From positions 1 to 15,032 of the forward strand of contig CAAHEJ010000121.1 in the NCBI GenBank assembly GCA_900772495.1: a stretch of DNA of 15,032 bases, given 5' to 3'. A model generated the notes under the pieces. That model saw only the letters and a program-made list of their open reading frames with translations. It was not told the DNA's origin and did not search any database. This DNA is from an uncultured Campylobacter sp. GTDB lineage: Bacteria; Campylobacterota; Campylobacteria; Campylobacterales; Campylobacteraceae. Made by a program: the position numbers and the translations under genes. Shown here in pieces: positions 5,746-11,937 of the stretch. Position 1 is the stretch's first letter. Every line of letters begins with the position of its first letter.

Positions 5746-6368
5746 GTTTTGCGATGAGTAGAATACGAAATTTATATTATCTTAAAAGCTTTGGCGTTGA
5801 ATTTGTGAGTAAGGAGCTGAAATTTCAAAGCATTCAAAGTGATTTTGCAAATTTAAAAGCGACTGTATCGAGCTGTGAGCTTTGTGTGCTTTCAAAGAAG
5901 CGCGAAAAACCCTTAATCGAAAGCGAATTTAAAACAGCCAAAGTGATGATAGTGGATAGTTTTGCGAGTAAAGATGAAAGCAAAAGCGGCATTTTGTTGG
6001 CGTGTCAAAGAGGTGAAATCTTGCTAAATGCTATAAAAAGCACGCTAGGGCTTGAAAAAAGTGAAATTTATATGTCTTATGTTTATAAGTGTTTTTGCGG
6101 GGGTAAAAATGATGCGCTTGCGCGTCAGCAGTGCTTGCCTTATCTTTGGAGGGAATTTGAGCTGGTAAAACCGCGTGTTTTGCTTGTTTTGGGCGAGGAT
6201 AGCTTTGAAAATTTGGGCTTTGATGATTTTAAAAGGTTGCGGGGCGAGCTTTTTACGCACAAAAATGCGTGGATAATGCCTAGTTTTAGCCTTGAATTTG
6301 TGCTTAAAAATCCTAGCTTTGAAAAAGAATTTATTGATGATTTAAACAAAATTAAAGGACTTTTATGA
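5742..6368 (+). CDS. Uracil-DNA glycosylase superfamily protein (family 4-like) with altered active-site motifs
   Basis: The protein has 208 residues from the ATG at 5742, which overlaps the preceding stop. An in-frame ATG at 5754 is an alternative, and an upstream ATG at 5691 would overlap the acetyltransferase by 55 bases. It carries C45-x2-C48 and, after the strand IYMSYVYK, C117/C119 and C131 (KCFCGGKNDALARQQCLPYL), matching the iron-sulphur cysteine layout of family 4 uracil-DNA glycosylases. PRVLLVLGEDSFENL fits the conserved 'P+vi+lG..A...L' strand. The catalytic loop that should read GE(A/G)PG is VDSFAS (71-76), and the HPS motif is MPS (179-181). The protein may therefore be a non-catalytic nucleic-acid binder or a divergent repair enzyme. 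It is probably cotranscribed with the acetyltransferase. Confidence 0.72.
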   Translation: MSFAMSRIRNLYYLKSFGVEFVSKELKFQSIQSDFANLKATVSSCELCVLSKKREKPLIESEFKTAKVMIVDSFASKDESKSGILLACQRGEILLNAIKSTLGLEKSEIYMSYVYKCFCGGKNDALARQQCLPYLWREFELVKPRVLLVLGEDSFENLGFDDFKRLRGELFTHKNAWIMPSFSLEFVLKNPSFEKEFIDDLNKIKGLL

Positions 6369-6403
6369 GATAATTTTATTTTATGTTTTCAAAAGGAGAA
6401 ACG

Positions 6404-7453
6404 ATGAAAAAAACTATCCTTATAAGCCTTGTGGCTTTGGTGTTTGTGGCGTGTTCATCAAGTAGCGTTCCGAGCAACAAAGCTGGCGCGTTTGGCTTTA
6501 TCGATGATTTTACCAAACAAAGTATCAGCAAGGAAGCGGCGAGCAAAATCGCTGTTATCGTGCCTGAAAAGGTGCTTAAAAGCTACTCAAATATCATCAT
6601 CAATTCGAGCATAGCTTATATGTTGCGCCAAAAAGCGAGCGTGAGCATAGATGTCTTTCTCATCGGCACTGAGGACGATAACAAGATAAAAGCTCTTGTG
6701 AGCGAGCTTGGGGCGCAAGATTATCGCTTTGTTGTCGCTGGTTTTACGATAAAAGGCGCGAATGTTTTGGCGAATTTAGGGGCTGATGATTTGTATTTTT
6801 TCATACCAACTTTGCATAAAAACAGCACAAATATCAATGCTTCTAACATTTACTTTGGCGGGATAGATTATGATGCACAAATTCAAAGGCTTTTAAGCTT
6901 TTCAAACAACTATGTGGCAAGCTTTTATGATGATTCTGCCCTTTCAAGCACTCTCAATCAAAAACTCATAGACGCTCACAAAAATACCAAAAGCGTAAAA
7001 TTAAACAGCGACAAAACTGACTTTGAAATGCTGTTTCGCCGTGCAAAGCTTGATAACGCAAGCATTTTCTTTAACACGCCTTTGGTAAAAAGTGCGATTT
7101 TAGGTTCGCAAATTCGGGCTAATGAAGTTGCTCCATATATGCTTTTAAGCACGCAAATTAGCTACAACCCGATACTTTTAAGCCTCACACAACCTGAGGA
7201 TAGAATGCACTTACTCATCGCCAACTCCATAGCCAACAACGATGTGGGGCTGAGTTTCTTAAATGAAATGTTAGGGCATAGCGTGGATTATAATTGGGTA
7301 GTGTATGCGACAAATGTGGGGTTGGATTATTTTTACACGCAAATGATGAATACAAGAAGCAAGCGTTTGTTTAAAGAAGAAATGCAAAACAACCAAATTC
7401 TTTACAGCATACGCATTATGAAAGCCCTTGAAACGAATTTTAGCGAAGAGTGA
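6404..7453 (+). CDS. Putative lipoprotein with periplasmic-binding-like (type 1) fold
   Basis: The protein has 349 residues. The start at 6404 is chosen because AAAGGAG lies just upstream and the N-terminus is then a clean lipoprotein signal: KK, a hydrophobic stretch and the lipobox FVAC with C17, followed by a serine run. Serine at +2 argues for outer membrane sorting by the E. coli rule. An in-frame ATG at 6383 would put seven extra residues in front. The rest alternates strands and helices (AASKIAVIVPEKVLKSYSNIIINSSIAYML, VVAGFTIKGANVLANLG, YNWVVYATNVGLDYFY), reminiscent of type 1 periplasmic binding or LppC/LpoA-like proteins. This is inferred from texture, not from a recognised motif. 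It follows the glycosylase-like gene by 35 bases and is probably the last gene of that transcript. Confidence 0.7.
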   Translation: MKKTILISLVALVFVACSSSSVPSNKAGAFGFIDDFTKQSISKEAASKIAVIVPEKVLKSYSNIIINSSIAYMLRQKASVSIDVFLIGTEDDNKIKALVSELGAQDYRFVVAGFTIKGANVLANLGADDLYFFIPTLHKNSTNINASNIYFGGIDYDAQIQRLLSFSNNYVASFYDDSALSSTLNQKLIDAHKNTKSVKLNSDKTDFEMLFRRAKLDNASIFFNTPLVKSAILGSQIRANEVAPYMLLSTQISYNPILLSLTQPEDRMHLLIANSIANNDVGLSFLNEMLGHSVDYNWVVYATNVGLDYFYTQMMNTRSKRLFKEEMQNNQILYSIRIMKALETNFSEE

Positions 7454-7485
7454 TGAAACGGCTTTGCTTTTTGGCTCGGTGAGAT

Positions 7486-7529
7486 AAAAGGCTTTTGCCT
7501 TGCTTATAAATTTGGTGCAAAAGCCTTTT
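7486..7529 (+). terminator. Shared bidirectional stem between the lipoprotein and thioesterase genes
   Basis: AAAAGGCTTTTGC (7486-7498) pairs perfectly with GCAAAAGCCTTTT (7517-7529) over 13 bases around an 18-base loop. On the plus strand it ends in a T-run, as a terminator should. On the minus strand the complementary copy also ends in T's. The right arm lies inside the last codons of the thioesterase gene (stop at 7504-7506). Confidence 0.8.
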
Positions 7530-7890
7530 TAAATACGCTTTTAAGCTCAGCGCTCATCGGTGAGGCTTTTTCGTTTTTGACATAAACCAAAGTAAAATCC
7601 GCGCTAAAAAGTTTCTCCGCGCCCCTAAAAATTTCTTGCTTAACGATAACGCTAGCGTTTTTAATTTGCGTGAGCGAGCTTTGAATGTCGAGCATATCGC
7701 CTAATTTTGCGGGTTTTAAAAAGGCGCAATTTGCCTTTGAAAGCAAAAAATGCCCCGTTTTCGCGTCAAAAATGTGCGGATAAATTTCAAAAAAAAGCTC
7801 ACTCCGCGCCCTTTCACAGAAGTTAAGGTAGTTGCTATGATACACCACGCCCCCAGCGTCCGTATCCTCGTAATATACTCGTAGTTTCAT
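7504..7890 (-). CDS. ybgC: Acyl-CoA thioesterase, YbgC/FcbC family (hot-dog fold)
   Basis: This is a 128-residue single hot-dog domain protein, normal for YbgC. The active-site region YYEDTDAGGVVYHSNYLNFCERARSE (6-31) contains the catalytic aspartate (D11), the GGVVYHSNY helix cap and the conserved ERAR. The family hydrolyses acyl-CoA thioesters. In many Gram-negatives ybgC is the first gene of the tol-pal cluster, and the Helicobacter pylori homologue is a characterised thioesterase. No tol or pal gene is adjacent here. The start at 7890 is preceded by AAGGAC at normal spacing. A TATAAT promoter lies upstream at 7920-7925, so the gene is probably monocistronic, and it converges on the lipoprotein gene. 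Confidence 0.9.
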   Translation of the reverse strand: MKLRVYYEDTDAGGVVYHSNYLNFCERARSELFFEIYPHIFDAKTGHFLLSKANCAFLKPAKLGDMLDIQSSLTQIKNASVIVKQEIFRGAEKLFSADFTLVYVKNEKASPMSAELKSVFKKAFAPNL

Positions 7891-7919
7891 TTTTGTCCTT
7901 TTGTGTGATTGAAAACAAA

Positions 7920-7925
7920 ATTATA
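7920..7925 (-). promoter_or_regulatory. Sigma-70 -10 box of ybgC
   Basis: Minus-strand TATAAT (extended: TGCTATAAT), about 30 bases upstream of the ybgC start, in AT-rich sequence. It is divergent from the cbpA promoter. Confidence 0.7.
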
Positions 7926-7999
7926 GCATTTTTAAATGAGATGATATAAGAAAATCAACTGAAAAAATTCATCAAAATTAAATCAAAAAATTTATAAAA

Positions 8000-8020
8000 C
8001 TTGATTGACTTGCACTAAAC
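8000..8020 (+). promoter_or_regulatory. HAIR-like HspR operator at the cbpA promoter
   Basis: CTTGATT-N7-ACTAAAC matches the HspR inverted repeat CTTGAGT-N7-ACTCAAG in 11 of 14 positions with the exact seven-base spacing. It covers about -40 to -20 relative to the start predicted from the TATAAT at 8028-8033, where a bound repressor would block RNA polymerase. The hspR gene is second in the operon, so negative autoregulation is expected, as known for H. pylori and Campylobacter HspR. Confidence 0.6.
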
Positions 8021-8027
8021 TTTATGT

Positions 8028-8033
8028 TATAAT
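8028..8033 (+). promoter_or_regulatory. Sigma-70 -10 box of the cbpA-hspR operon
   Basis: A perfect TATAAT followed by TGC occurs 38 bases before the cbpA ATG. The predicted start is near 8040. It lies just downstream of the HAIR-like operator. Confidence 0.75.
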
Positions 8034-8070
8034 TGCCGAAATTTTTGTAGTTTTAAAGGATAAAGAGTTT

Positions 8071-8952
8071 ATGAGTAGCAGTTTATACGAGACTTTGGGC
8101 TTGCAAAAGGGCGCAAGCAGCGATGAGATAAAAAAAGCATACAGGCGACTTGCTCGCAAATATCACCCCGACATAAACAAAGAAAAAGGCGCTGAGGATA
8201 AATTCAAAGAAATCAACGCCGCTTATGAGGTTTTGAGCGATGAAAAAAAGCGCGCTCAGTATGATAGGTATGGCGACTCTATGTTTGGCGGGCAAAGTTT
8301 TAGCGACTTTACGCGAAGTGCTGGCGGAGCGGATATGAGCGACATTTTAAACGAGCTTTTCCGCAACTTTGGGGGCTTTGGCGGAGGCGGCTTTAAGGCT
8401 GGGGGCTTTGGAGCGGGCTTTGGCTCAAATGCTGGCTTTTCAGGTGGCTTTGGGGCGGATTTAGACATAAATGCTGAAATCCTAATCCCCTTTGACATAG
8501 GCGTTTTAGGCGGAGAGCAAAGCATAAAAGTAAATAACGAAAGCATTAAAATCAAAATCCCGCACGGTATCAAAAACGGCGAAAAGCTGAGAATTCGGGG
8601 CAAGGGCAAGGCTTATGGAGGACAAAGGGGCGATTTAATCGTGCAAGTGAAGCTCGGCGCAAGCGCAGAGTATGAAAGAGACGATGATGACTTATATAAA
8701 AAGTGCGACATTTCCCTAAAAACCGCGCTTTTTGGCGGTAGCATAAAGGTGCAAACCCCGCGCAAAGAAGTGAGCGTGAAAATCCCGCCAAATTCAAAAA
8801 ACGCTCAAAAAATTCGGCTCAAAGGATATGGCGTGCAAAACCGCAAGAGCGACATTTACGGCGATATGTATCTTACTTTAAATGTGGTGTTGCCGAATTT
8901 GGACGATTTAGACGACAAGCTAAAAAAAATGCTAGAAGAAAAGCTGCCCTAA
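8071..8952 (+). CDS. cbpA: DnaJ-like co-chaperone CbpA
   Basis: The protein has 293 residues. The start at 8071 has AAAGGA ten bases upstream and begins directly at the J-domain; an in-frame ATG at 8005 overlaps the promoter and is rejected. The J-domain (5-70) contains the H32-P33-D34 tripeptide that stimulates DnaK ATPase. It is followed by a Gly/Phe-rich linker (about 73-130, with many GGF and GFG units) and the two C-terminal substrate-binding beta domains. No CxxCxGxG zinc repeats are present, which separates CbpA (type II/B) from DnaJ. It delivers non-native proteins to DnaK in the cytoplasm. It is the first gene of a stress operon with its own repressor hspR, an arrangement typical of Campylobacter and Helicobacter. 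Confidence 0.93.
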   Translation: MSSSLYETLGLQKGASSDEIKKAYRRLARKYHPDINKEKGAEDKFKEINAAYEVLSDEKKRAQYDRYGDSMFGGQSFSDFTRSAGGADMSDILNELFRNFGGFGGGGFKAGGFGAGFGSNAGFSGGFGADLDINAEILIPFDIGVLGGEQSIKVNNESIKIKIPHGIKNGEKLRIRGKGKAYGGQRGDLIVQVKLGASAEYERDDDDLYKKCDISLKTALFGGSIKVQTPRKEVSVKIPPNSKNAQKIRLKGYGVQNRKSDIYGDMYLTLNVVLPNLDDLDDKLKKMLEEKLP

Positions 8953-8990
8953 GGCTTTGCACAAAGGCAAAAGGCTGGCAAAACAAAGCC
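8953..8990 (+). other. Stem-loop between cbpA and hspR
   Basis: GGCTTTG (8953-8959) pairs with CAAAGCC (8984-8990), enclosing 24 bases. There is no T-run, and the hspR binding site follows (AAAGGA). It could be an mRNA processing or stability element that lowers hspR relative to cbpA. No function is demonstrated. Confidence 0.3.
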
Positions 8991-9008
8991 CTATAAGAAA
9001 GGATAAAA

Positions 9009-9380
9009 ATGGAACACAACTACGATGAACCCGTCTATCTCATAAGCGTTGTGGCAAAGGTTTTAAGCATTCACCCGCAAACTTTAAGGCAATACGAGCG
9101 CGAGGGGCTTGTAGAGCCAAGCCGCACGGACGGCAAAATGCGCCTTTACTCGCAAAAAGACATTGACCGCATCAAGCTCATCTTACGGCTTACGCGCGAT
9201 ATGGGCGTGAATTTAGCGGGCGTTGATGTCATCTTAAAACTCAAAACACAAATCAGCGAATTTGAAAATTTAGTCGATGAACTGCGCCTTGAACTCCACA
9301 AAATGCAGGGCAAGCCAAATGCGGTTATCAAGCACACAAACAGCTTTGATTTGATTTTTTACGAGAAAAAAAAGCATTAA
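9009..9380 (+). CDS. hspR: Heat shock transcriptional repressor HspR (MerR family)
   Basis: The protein has 123 residues. The MerR-type winged helix covers roughly 9-75: YLISVVAKVLSIHPQTLRQYEREGLVEPSRTDGKMRLYSQKDIDRI, with the conserved TLRQYE recognition segment and the wing R-T-x-G-x-x-R-x-Y. It continues as a short coiled coil (KLKTQISEFENLVDELRLELHKM) used for dimerisation. HspR represses chaperone operons through HAIR repeats, often with DnaK as co-repressor. A fitting operator is seen upstream of cbpA at 8000-8020. The RBS AAAGGA precedes the ATG by eight bases. The next gene follows after eight bases, so the antiporter shares this heat-responsive transcript. Confidence 0.93.
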   Translation: MEHNYDEPVYLISVVAKVLSIHPQTLRQYEREGLVEPSRTDGKMRLYSQKDIDRIKLILRLTRDMGVNLAGVDVILKLKTQISEFENLVDELRLELHKMQGKPNAVIKHTNSFDLIFYEKKKH

Positions 9381-9388
9381 GGGCGGGC

Positions 9389-10837
9389 GTGGAAGCATAC
9401 ATTTTAATCTCCGCTTCGCTTTTTTTAGCCTGCGTGATTTTTTCTAAATTCGGCGACAGATACGGCATTCCCGTGCTTTTGATTTTTATTTTCGTGGGAA
9501 TGTTTGCTGGAAGCGAGGGCGTGTTTAAAATCAACTTTGACAACGCCAAAGCTACGCAAGACATAGGAATGCTTTGCCTTATCTTAATACTCTTTTCAGG
9601 CGGCTTTAACACGAGCTTTAAAGCCGTGCGCCCCGTGCTGAAAGAGGGCATTTTGCTAGCTACACTTGGTGTCGTGCTTACGGCTGCTGTGGTAGCTGGA
9701 ATTTGCCATTTTATCTTGCAAATTCCTATAAATGACGCCTTGCTTTTAGGCGCTATCATCAGCTCCACAGACGCTGCTGCCGTCTTTGCCATAATGCGAA
9801 GCAAGGGGCTAAAACTCAAAAACAACATAGCCCCGCTTTTGGAGCTAGAAAGCGGCTCAAACGACCCGATGGCGATATTTCTCACCATAGCGGCTATTGA
9901 GATGATAACCCTTTCACAAATGCCGAGCCTAACGCACTTTTTGCTTACGATGACAAGTCAGTTTGTGCTGGCTTTCGTCTGCGCTTATGTTTTTGGCATT
10001 TTAATGCCGCTCATCATCAACAAAATCAAGCTCGGTTCAAGCGGGCTTTACCCCGTTTTCACGCTCTCTTGGGTGCTTATCGCCTTTGCTTTGAGTCAAA
10101 AAGTGGGCGCGAATGGGTATTTGTGCGTGTATTTGATGGGCATAGTCGCAAACACAAAGGAATTTGTCGGCAAAAGGGGGCTTGTGGGCTTTCACGAGGG
10201 CGTGGCGTGGCTGGCGCAAGTGGTGATTTTCGTTACTTTGGGCTTGCTTGCTACGCCATCAGAGCTTGGAAATGTCGCTGTGGTAGGGCTTGGCGTGGCT
10301 TTTATCATAATGTTTGTCGCCCGTCCTGTGGCGGTTTTTGCAAGCCTTATTTTTTGCCCTAAATTCAGCGCAAAAGAAAAGTTTTTCATCTCGTGGGTAG
10401 GGCTTCGCGGCACCGTGCCTATCATACTTGCGACTTATCCGCTCGCTGCTGACATAGAAAGTGCGCCCTTTATCTTTAACGCGGTGTTTTTCATCGTGCT
10501 TGTGTCCGTGCTTTTGCAGGGTATCACGCTCAATCCTTTGGCTAAAATTTTAGGACTCAACAACACAGACGAAAAGGCGTTAAGCACGAATTTACCTATA
10601 TCTTACAGCACTTTTAGGCAGTATATGTTAAAAGAGGATTCTAGCGTCATCGGCAAAAACATAGCTGAGCTGAATTTAAGCGGAGATTTCATCATACTCA
10701 TCGTAAAAAGGGAGGGCGAGTATATCAAGGCTAGCGGCTCGCTCATCTTTGAGCCAAACGACTTGCTACTCATACTTTGCGATGATGGGGAAGTGTTTGA
10801 GGAAAATATCCGCAACTTTGAGCCAGAACAGCAATGA
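9389..10837 (+). CDS. CPA1-family cation/proton antiporter (NhaP2/CvrA-like) with C-terminal RCK_C domain
   Basis: The protein has 482 residues and a GTG start preceded by AAGGGCGGG, beginning eight bases after hspR. About 12 or 13 membrane segments fill residues 4-390. Family motifs include the unwound-helix region LILFSGGFNTS (65-75), SSTDAAAVF (125-133) and ELESGSNDP (152-160), where N158-D159 is the CPA1 ion-binding pair. The C-terminal part (about 405-475; SSVIGKNIAELNLSGDFIILIVKREGEYI) is a TrkA-C/RCK_C domain likely to sense a ligand or nucleotide. Homologues are annotated as K+/H+ antiporter NhaP2/CvrA or, in Campylobacter, loosely as KefB. The exchanged cation (K+ or Na+) cannot be read from the sequence. 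Its stop overlaps a mini-ORF start (ATGA). Confidence 0.88.
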   Translation: MEAYILISASLFLACVIFSKFGDRYGIPVLLIFIFVGMFAGSEGVFKINFDNAKATQDIGMLCLILILFSGGFNTSFKAVRPVLKEGILLATLGVVLTAAVVAGICHFILQIPINDALLLGAIISSTDAAAVFAIMRSKGLKLKNNIAPLLELESGSNDPMAIFLTIAAIEMITLSQMPSLTHFLLTMTSQFVLAFVCAYVFGILMPLIINKIKLGSSGLYPVFTLSWVLIAFALSQKVGANGYLCVYLMGIVANTKEFVGKRGLVGFHEGVAWLAQVVIFVTLGLLATPSELGNVAVVGLGVAFIIMFVARPVAVFASLIFCPKFSAKEKFFISWVGLRGTVPIILATYPLAADIESAPFIFNAVFFIVLVSVLLQGITLNPLAKILGLNNTDEKALSTNLPISYSTFRQYMLKEDSSVIGKNIAELNLSGDFIILIVKREGEYIKASGSLIFEPNDLLLILCDDGEVFEENIRNFEPEQQ

Positions 10838-10881
10838 AAAATTTAAATTCACACCAAAAATTCAAAGGGCAAGCCAAATGA
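10834..10881 (+). CDS. Possible 15-codon coupling mini-ORF between the antiporter and the small basic protein
   Basis: ATG at 10834 overlaps the antiporter stop (ATGA) and opens a 15-residue frame (MKNLNSHQKFKGQAK). Its TGA (10879-10881) overlaps the ATG of the next gene at 10878, again as ATGA. This chain of two ATGA junctions would let ribosomes re-initiate from the antiporter to the next gene. No clear binding site precedes it. Coding status is uncertain, and the peptide may be only a by-product. Confidence 0.3.
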   Translation: MKNLNSHQKFKGQAK

Positions 10882-11249
10882 AAGGCGCAAATTTAAGCAC
10901 TATCAAAGCAAGCAAAGCCAGCGAAAAAGCCGCTCGCACCAAATACATAAGAAATTTAGAAAAATTTTATAGCTCCGCTGTGGCGGCTTTGAAAAAGGAA
11001 AAATTTGATGAAAAATTATTTTGCGAAAGGGCGACAAAAAACGCGCAAATTTTTGACAAAAGCCCAGCGGTGCAGCTGAATTCCACTTACACCAAAGAGC
11101 TTGAACGCTTTGTCAATGCTTGCTTGAATTTTTCAAGCCAAAGCGAGCTAGTAAGCCTTGCTAACGCACTTAGCAAGCTCAAAAACGCGCAAAATTACAA
11201 AAAAGACAAGCACAAAAAAAGGGCAAACGATGACAGCAGTGATTTTTGA
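10878..11249 (+). CDS. Small basic hypothetical protein (Cj1232-like by position)
   Basis: The protein has 123 residues. The start at 10878 has AAAGGG upstream at normal spacing; an in-frame ATG at 10749 would overlap the antiporter by 89 bases and is not preferred. It has no signal peptide and no membrane segment, and looks helical and lysine-rich (SEKAARTKYIRNLEKFYSSAVAALKKEKFDEKLFCERATKNAQIF). A basic tail (KDKHKKRANDDSSDF) ends in acidic residues. I recognise no domain. In C. jejuni an uncharacterised small gene occupies the same place between the antiporter and the HAD phosphatase, which supports it being a real gene. It overlaps the next gene by 20 bases. Confidence 0.65.
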   Translation: MKGANLSTIKASKASEKAARTKYIRNLEKFYSSAVAALKKEKFDEKLFCERATKNAQIFDKSPAVQLNSTYTKELERFVNACLNFSSQSELVSLANALSKLKNAQNYKKDKHKKRANDDSSDF

Positions 11250-11907
11250 TATGGACGGCACGCTGATAAACAGCGCAAACGCCATTTGTATGGCGGTAAA
11301 TGAAATCCGCGCGGACTTGAATTTAGCACCATTAGAGCATAAATTCATCGTAGAATGTGTCAATACGCCGGGCAAGGACTGGGCAAAAATCCTTTATAAT
11401 ATCGACAATTTCACGCATACAAGCTTCAAAGAGGGCTTTGAACGCTATTTTGTCAAGCATTACAAGCAAAGCGTGGTGCTTTATGAGGGCGTAGCGGAGC
11501 TTTTAGCGTGGCTAAAAGAACAAAACACCTATCTTGCCATAGCCACAAACGCTCCGCAAAGCTCGCTCACGGCGGTTTTGGACAAGCACGGGATTTTGGG
11601 CTTTTTTGACAAGATTTTAGGCGTGAGCTTTGGCATAGAGCCTAAACCGCACCCGATGATGCTTGATTTAATCCGCGATGAGGCTCGCATTTTAGGGGAC
11701 AAAAGTGGCAACGCCTTGCAAACTTGCGTTTTTGTGGGAGACAGCTTAAAGGACAAAGAAGCCGCCTTTAACGCTAAAATGCCCTTTTTGCACGCAAAAT
11801 GGAGCGAAAATTCAGCAAACATTCACGCAAATATAAAAGCCAACGCAAACAAAAATGAATTTACTGACGCCGATGAACTTAAAATTTTGCTTGAAAATTT
11901 TATGTAA
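11230..11907 (+). CDS. HAD-superfamily hydrolase, phosphoglycolate phosphatase (Gph)-like
   Basis: The protein has 225 residues. The start at 11230 has AAAGGG upstream and places the HAD motif right at the N-terminus. Motif I is F6-D7-M-D9-G-T (nucleophile D7, acid D9). Motif II is the threonine in IATNAPQ (about 98-104), motif III the lysine in EPKPHP (about 139-143), and motif IV is VGDSLKDKEAA (about 172-182). A helical cap sits between motifs I and II, as in subclass IA phosphatases such as Gph or pyrophosphatase PpaX. The exact substrate, a small phosphate ester, is unknown. The start overlaps the end of the preceding gene by 20 bases, so it is translated from the same stress-operon mRNA. 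It converges on leuA with only 30 bases between, and I see no strong terminator there. Confidence 0.85.
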   Translation: MTAVIFDMDGTLINSANAICMAVNEIRADLNLAPLEHKFIVECVNTPGKDWAKILYNIDNFTHTSFKEGFERYFVKHYKQSVVLYEGVAELLAWLKEQNTYLAIATNAPQSSLTAVLDKHGILGFFDKILGVSFGIEPKPHPMMLDLIRDEARILGDKSGNALQTCVFVGDSLKDKEAAFNAKMPFLHAKWSENSANIHANIKANANKNEFTDADELKILLENFM

Positions 11908-11937
11908 AATCAAACGCGCATTTGCGAAAAAACTTGG

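Noticed and set aside
8256..8609. A 117-codon minus-strand frame with proline-rich repeats
   Set aside because: The repeats are the antisense reading of the CbpA Gly/Phe-rich linker.
9328..9888. A 186-codon minus-strand frame opposite the antiporter gene
   Set aside because: Its Ser/Lys/Ala-rich sequence is the mirror of membrane-helix codons; no RBS or promoter, and it also runs into hspR.
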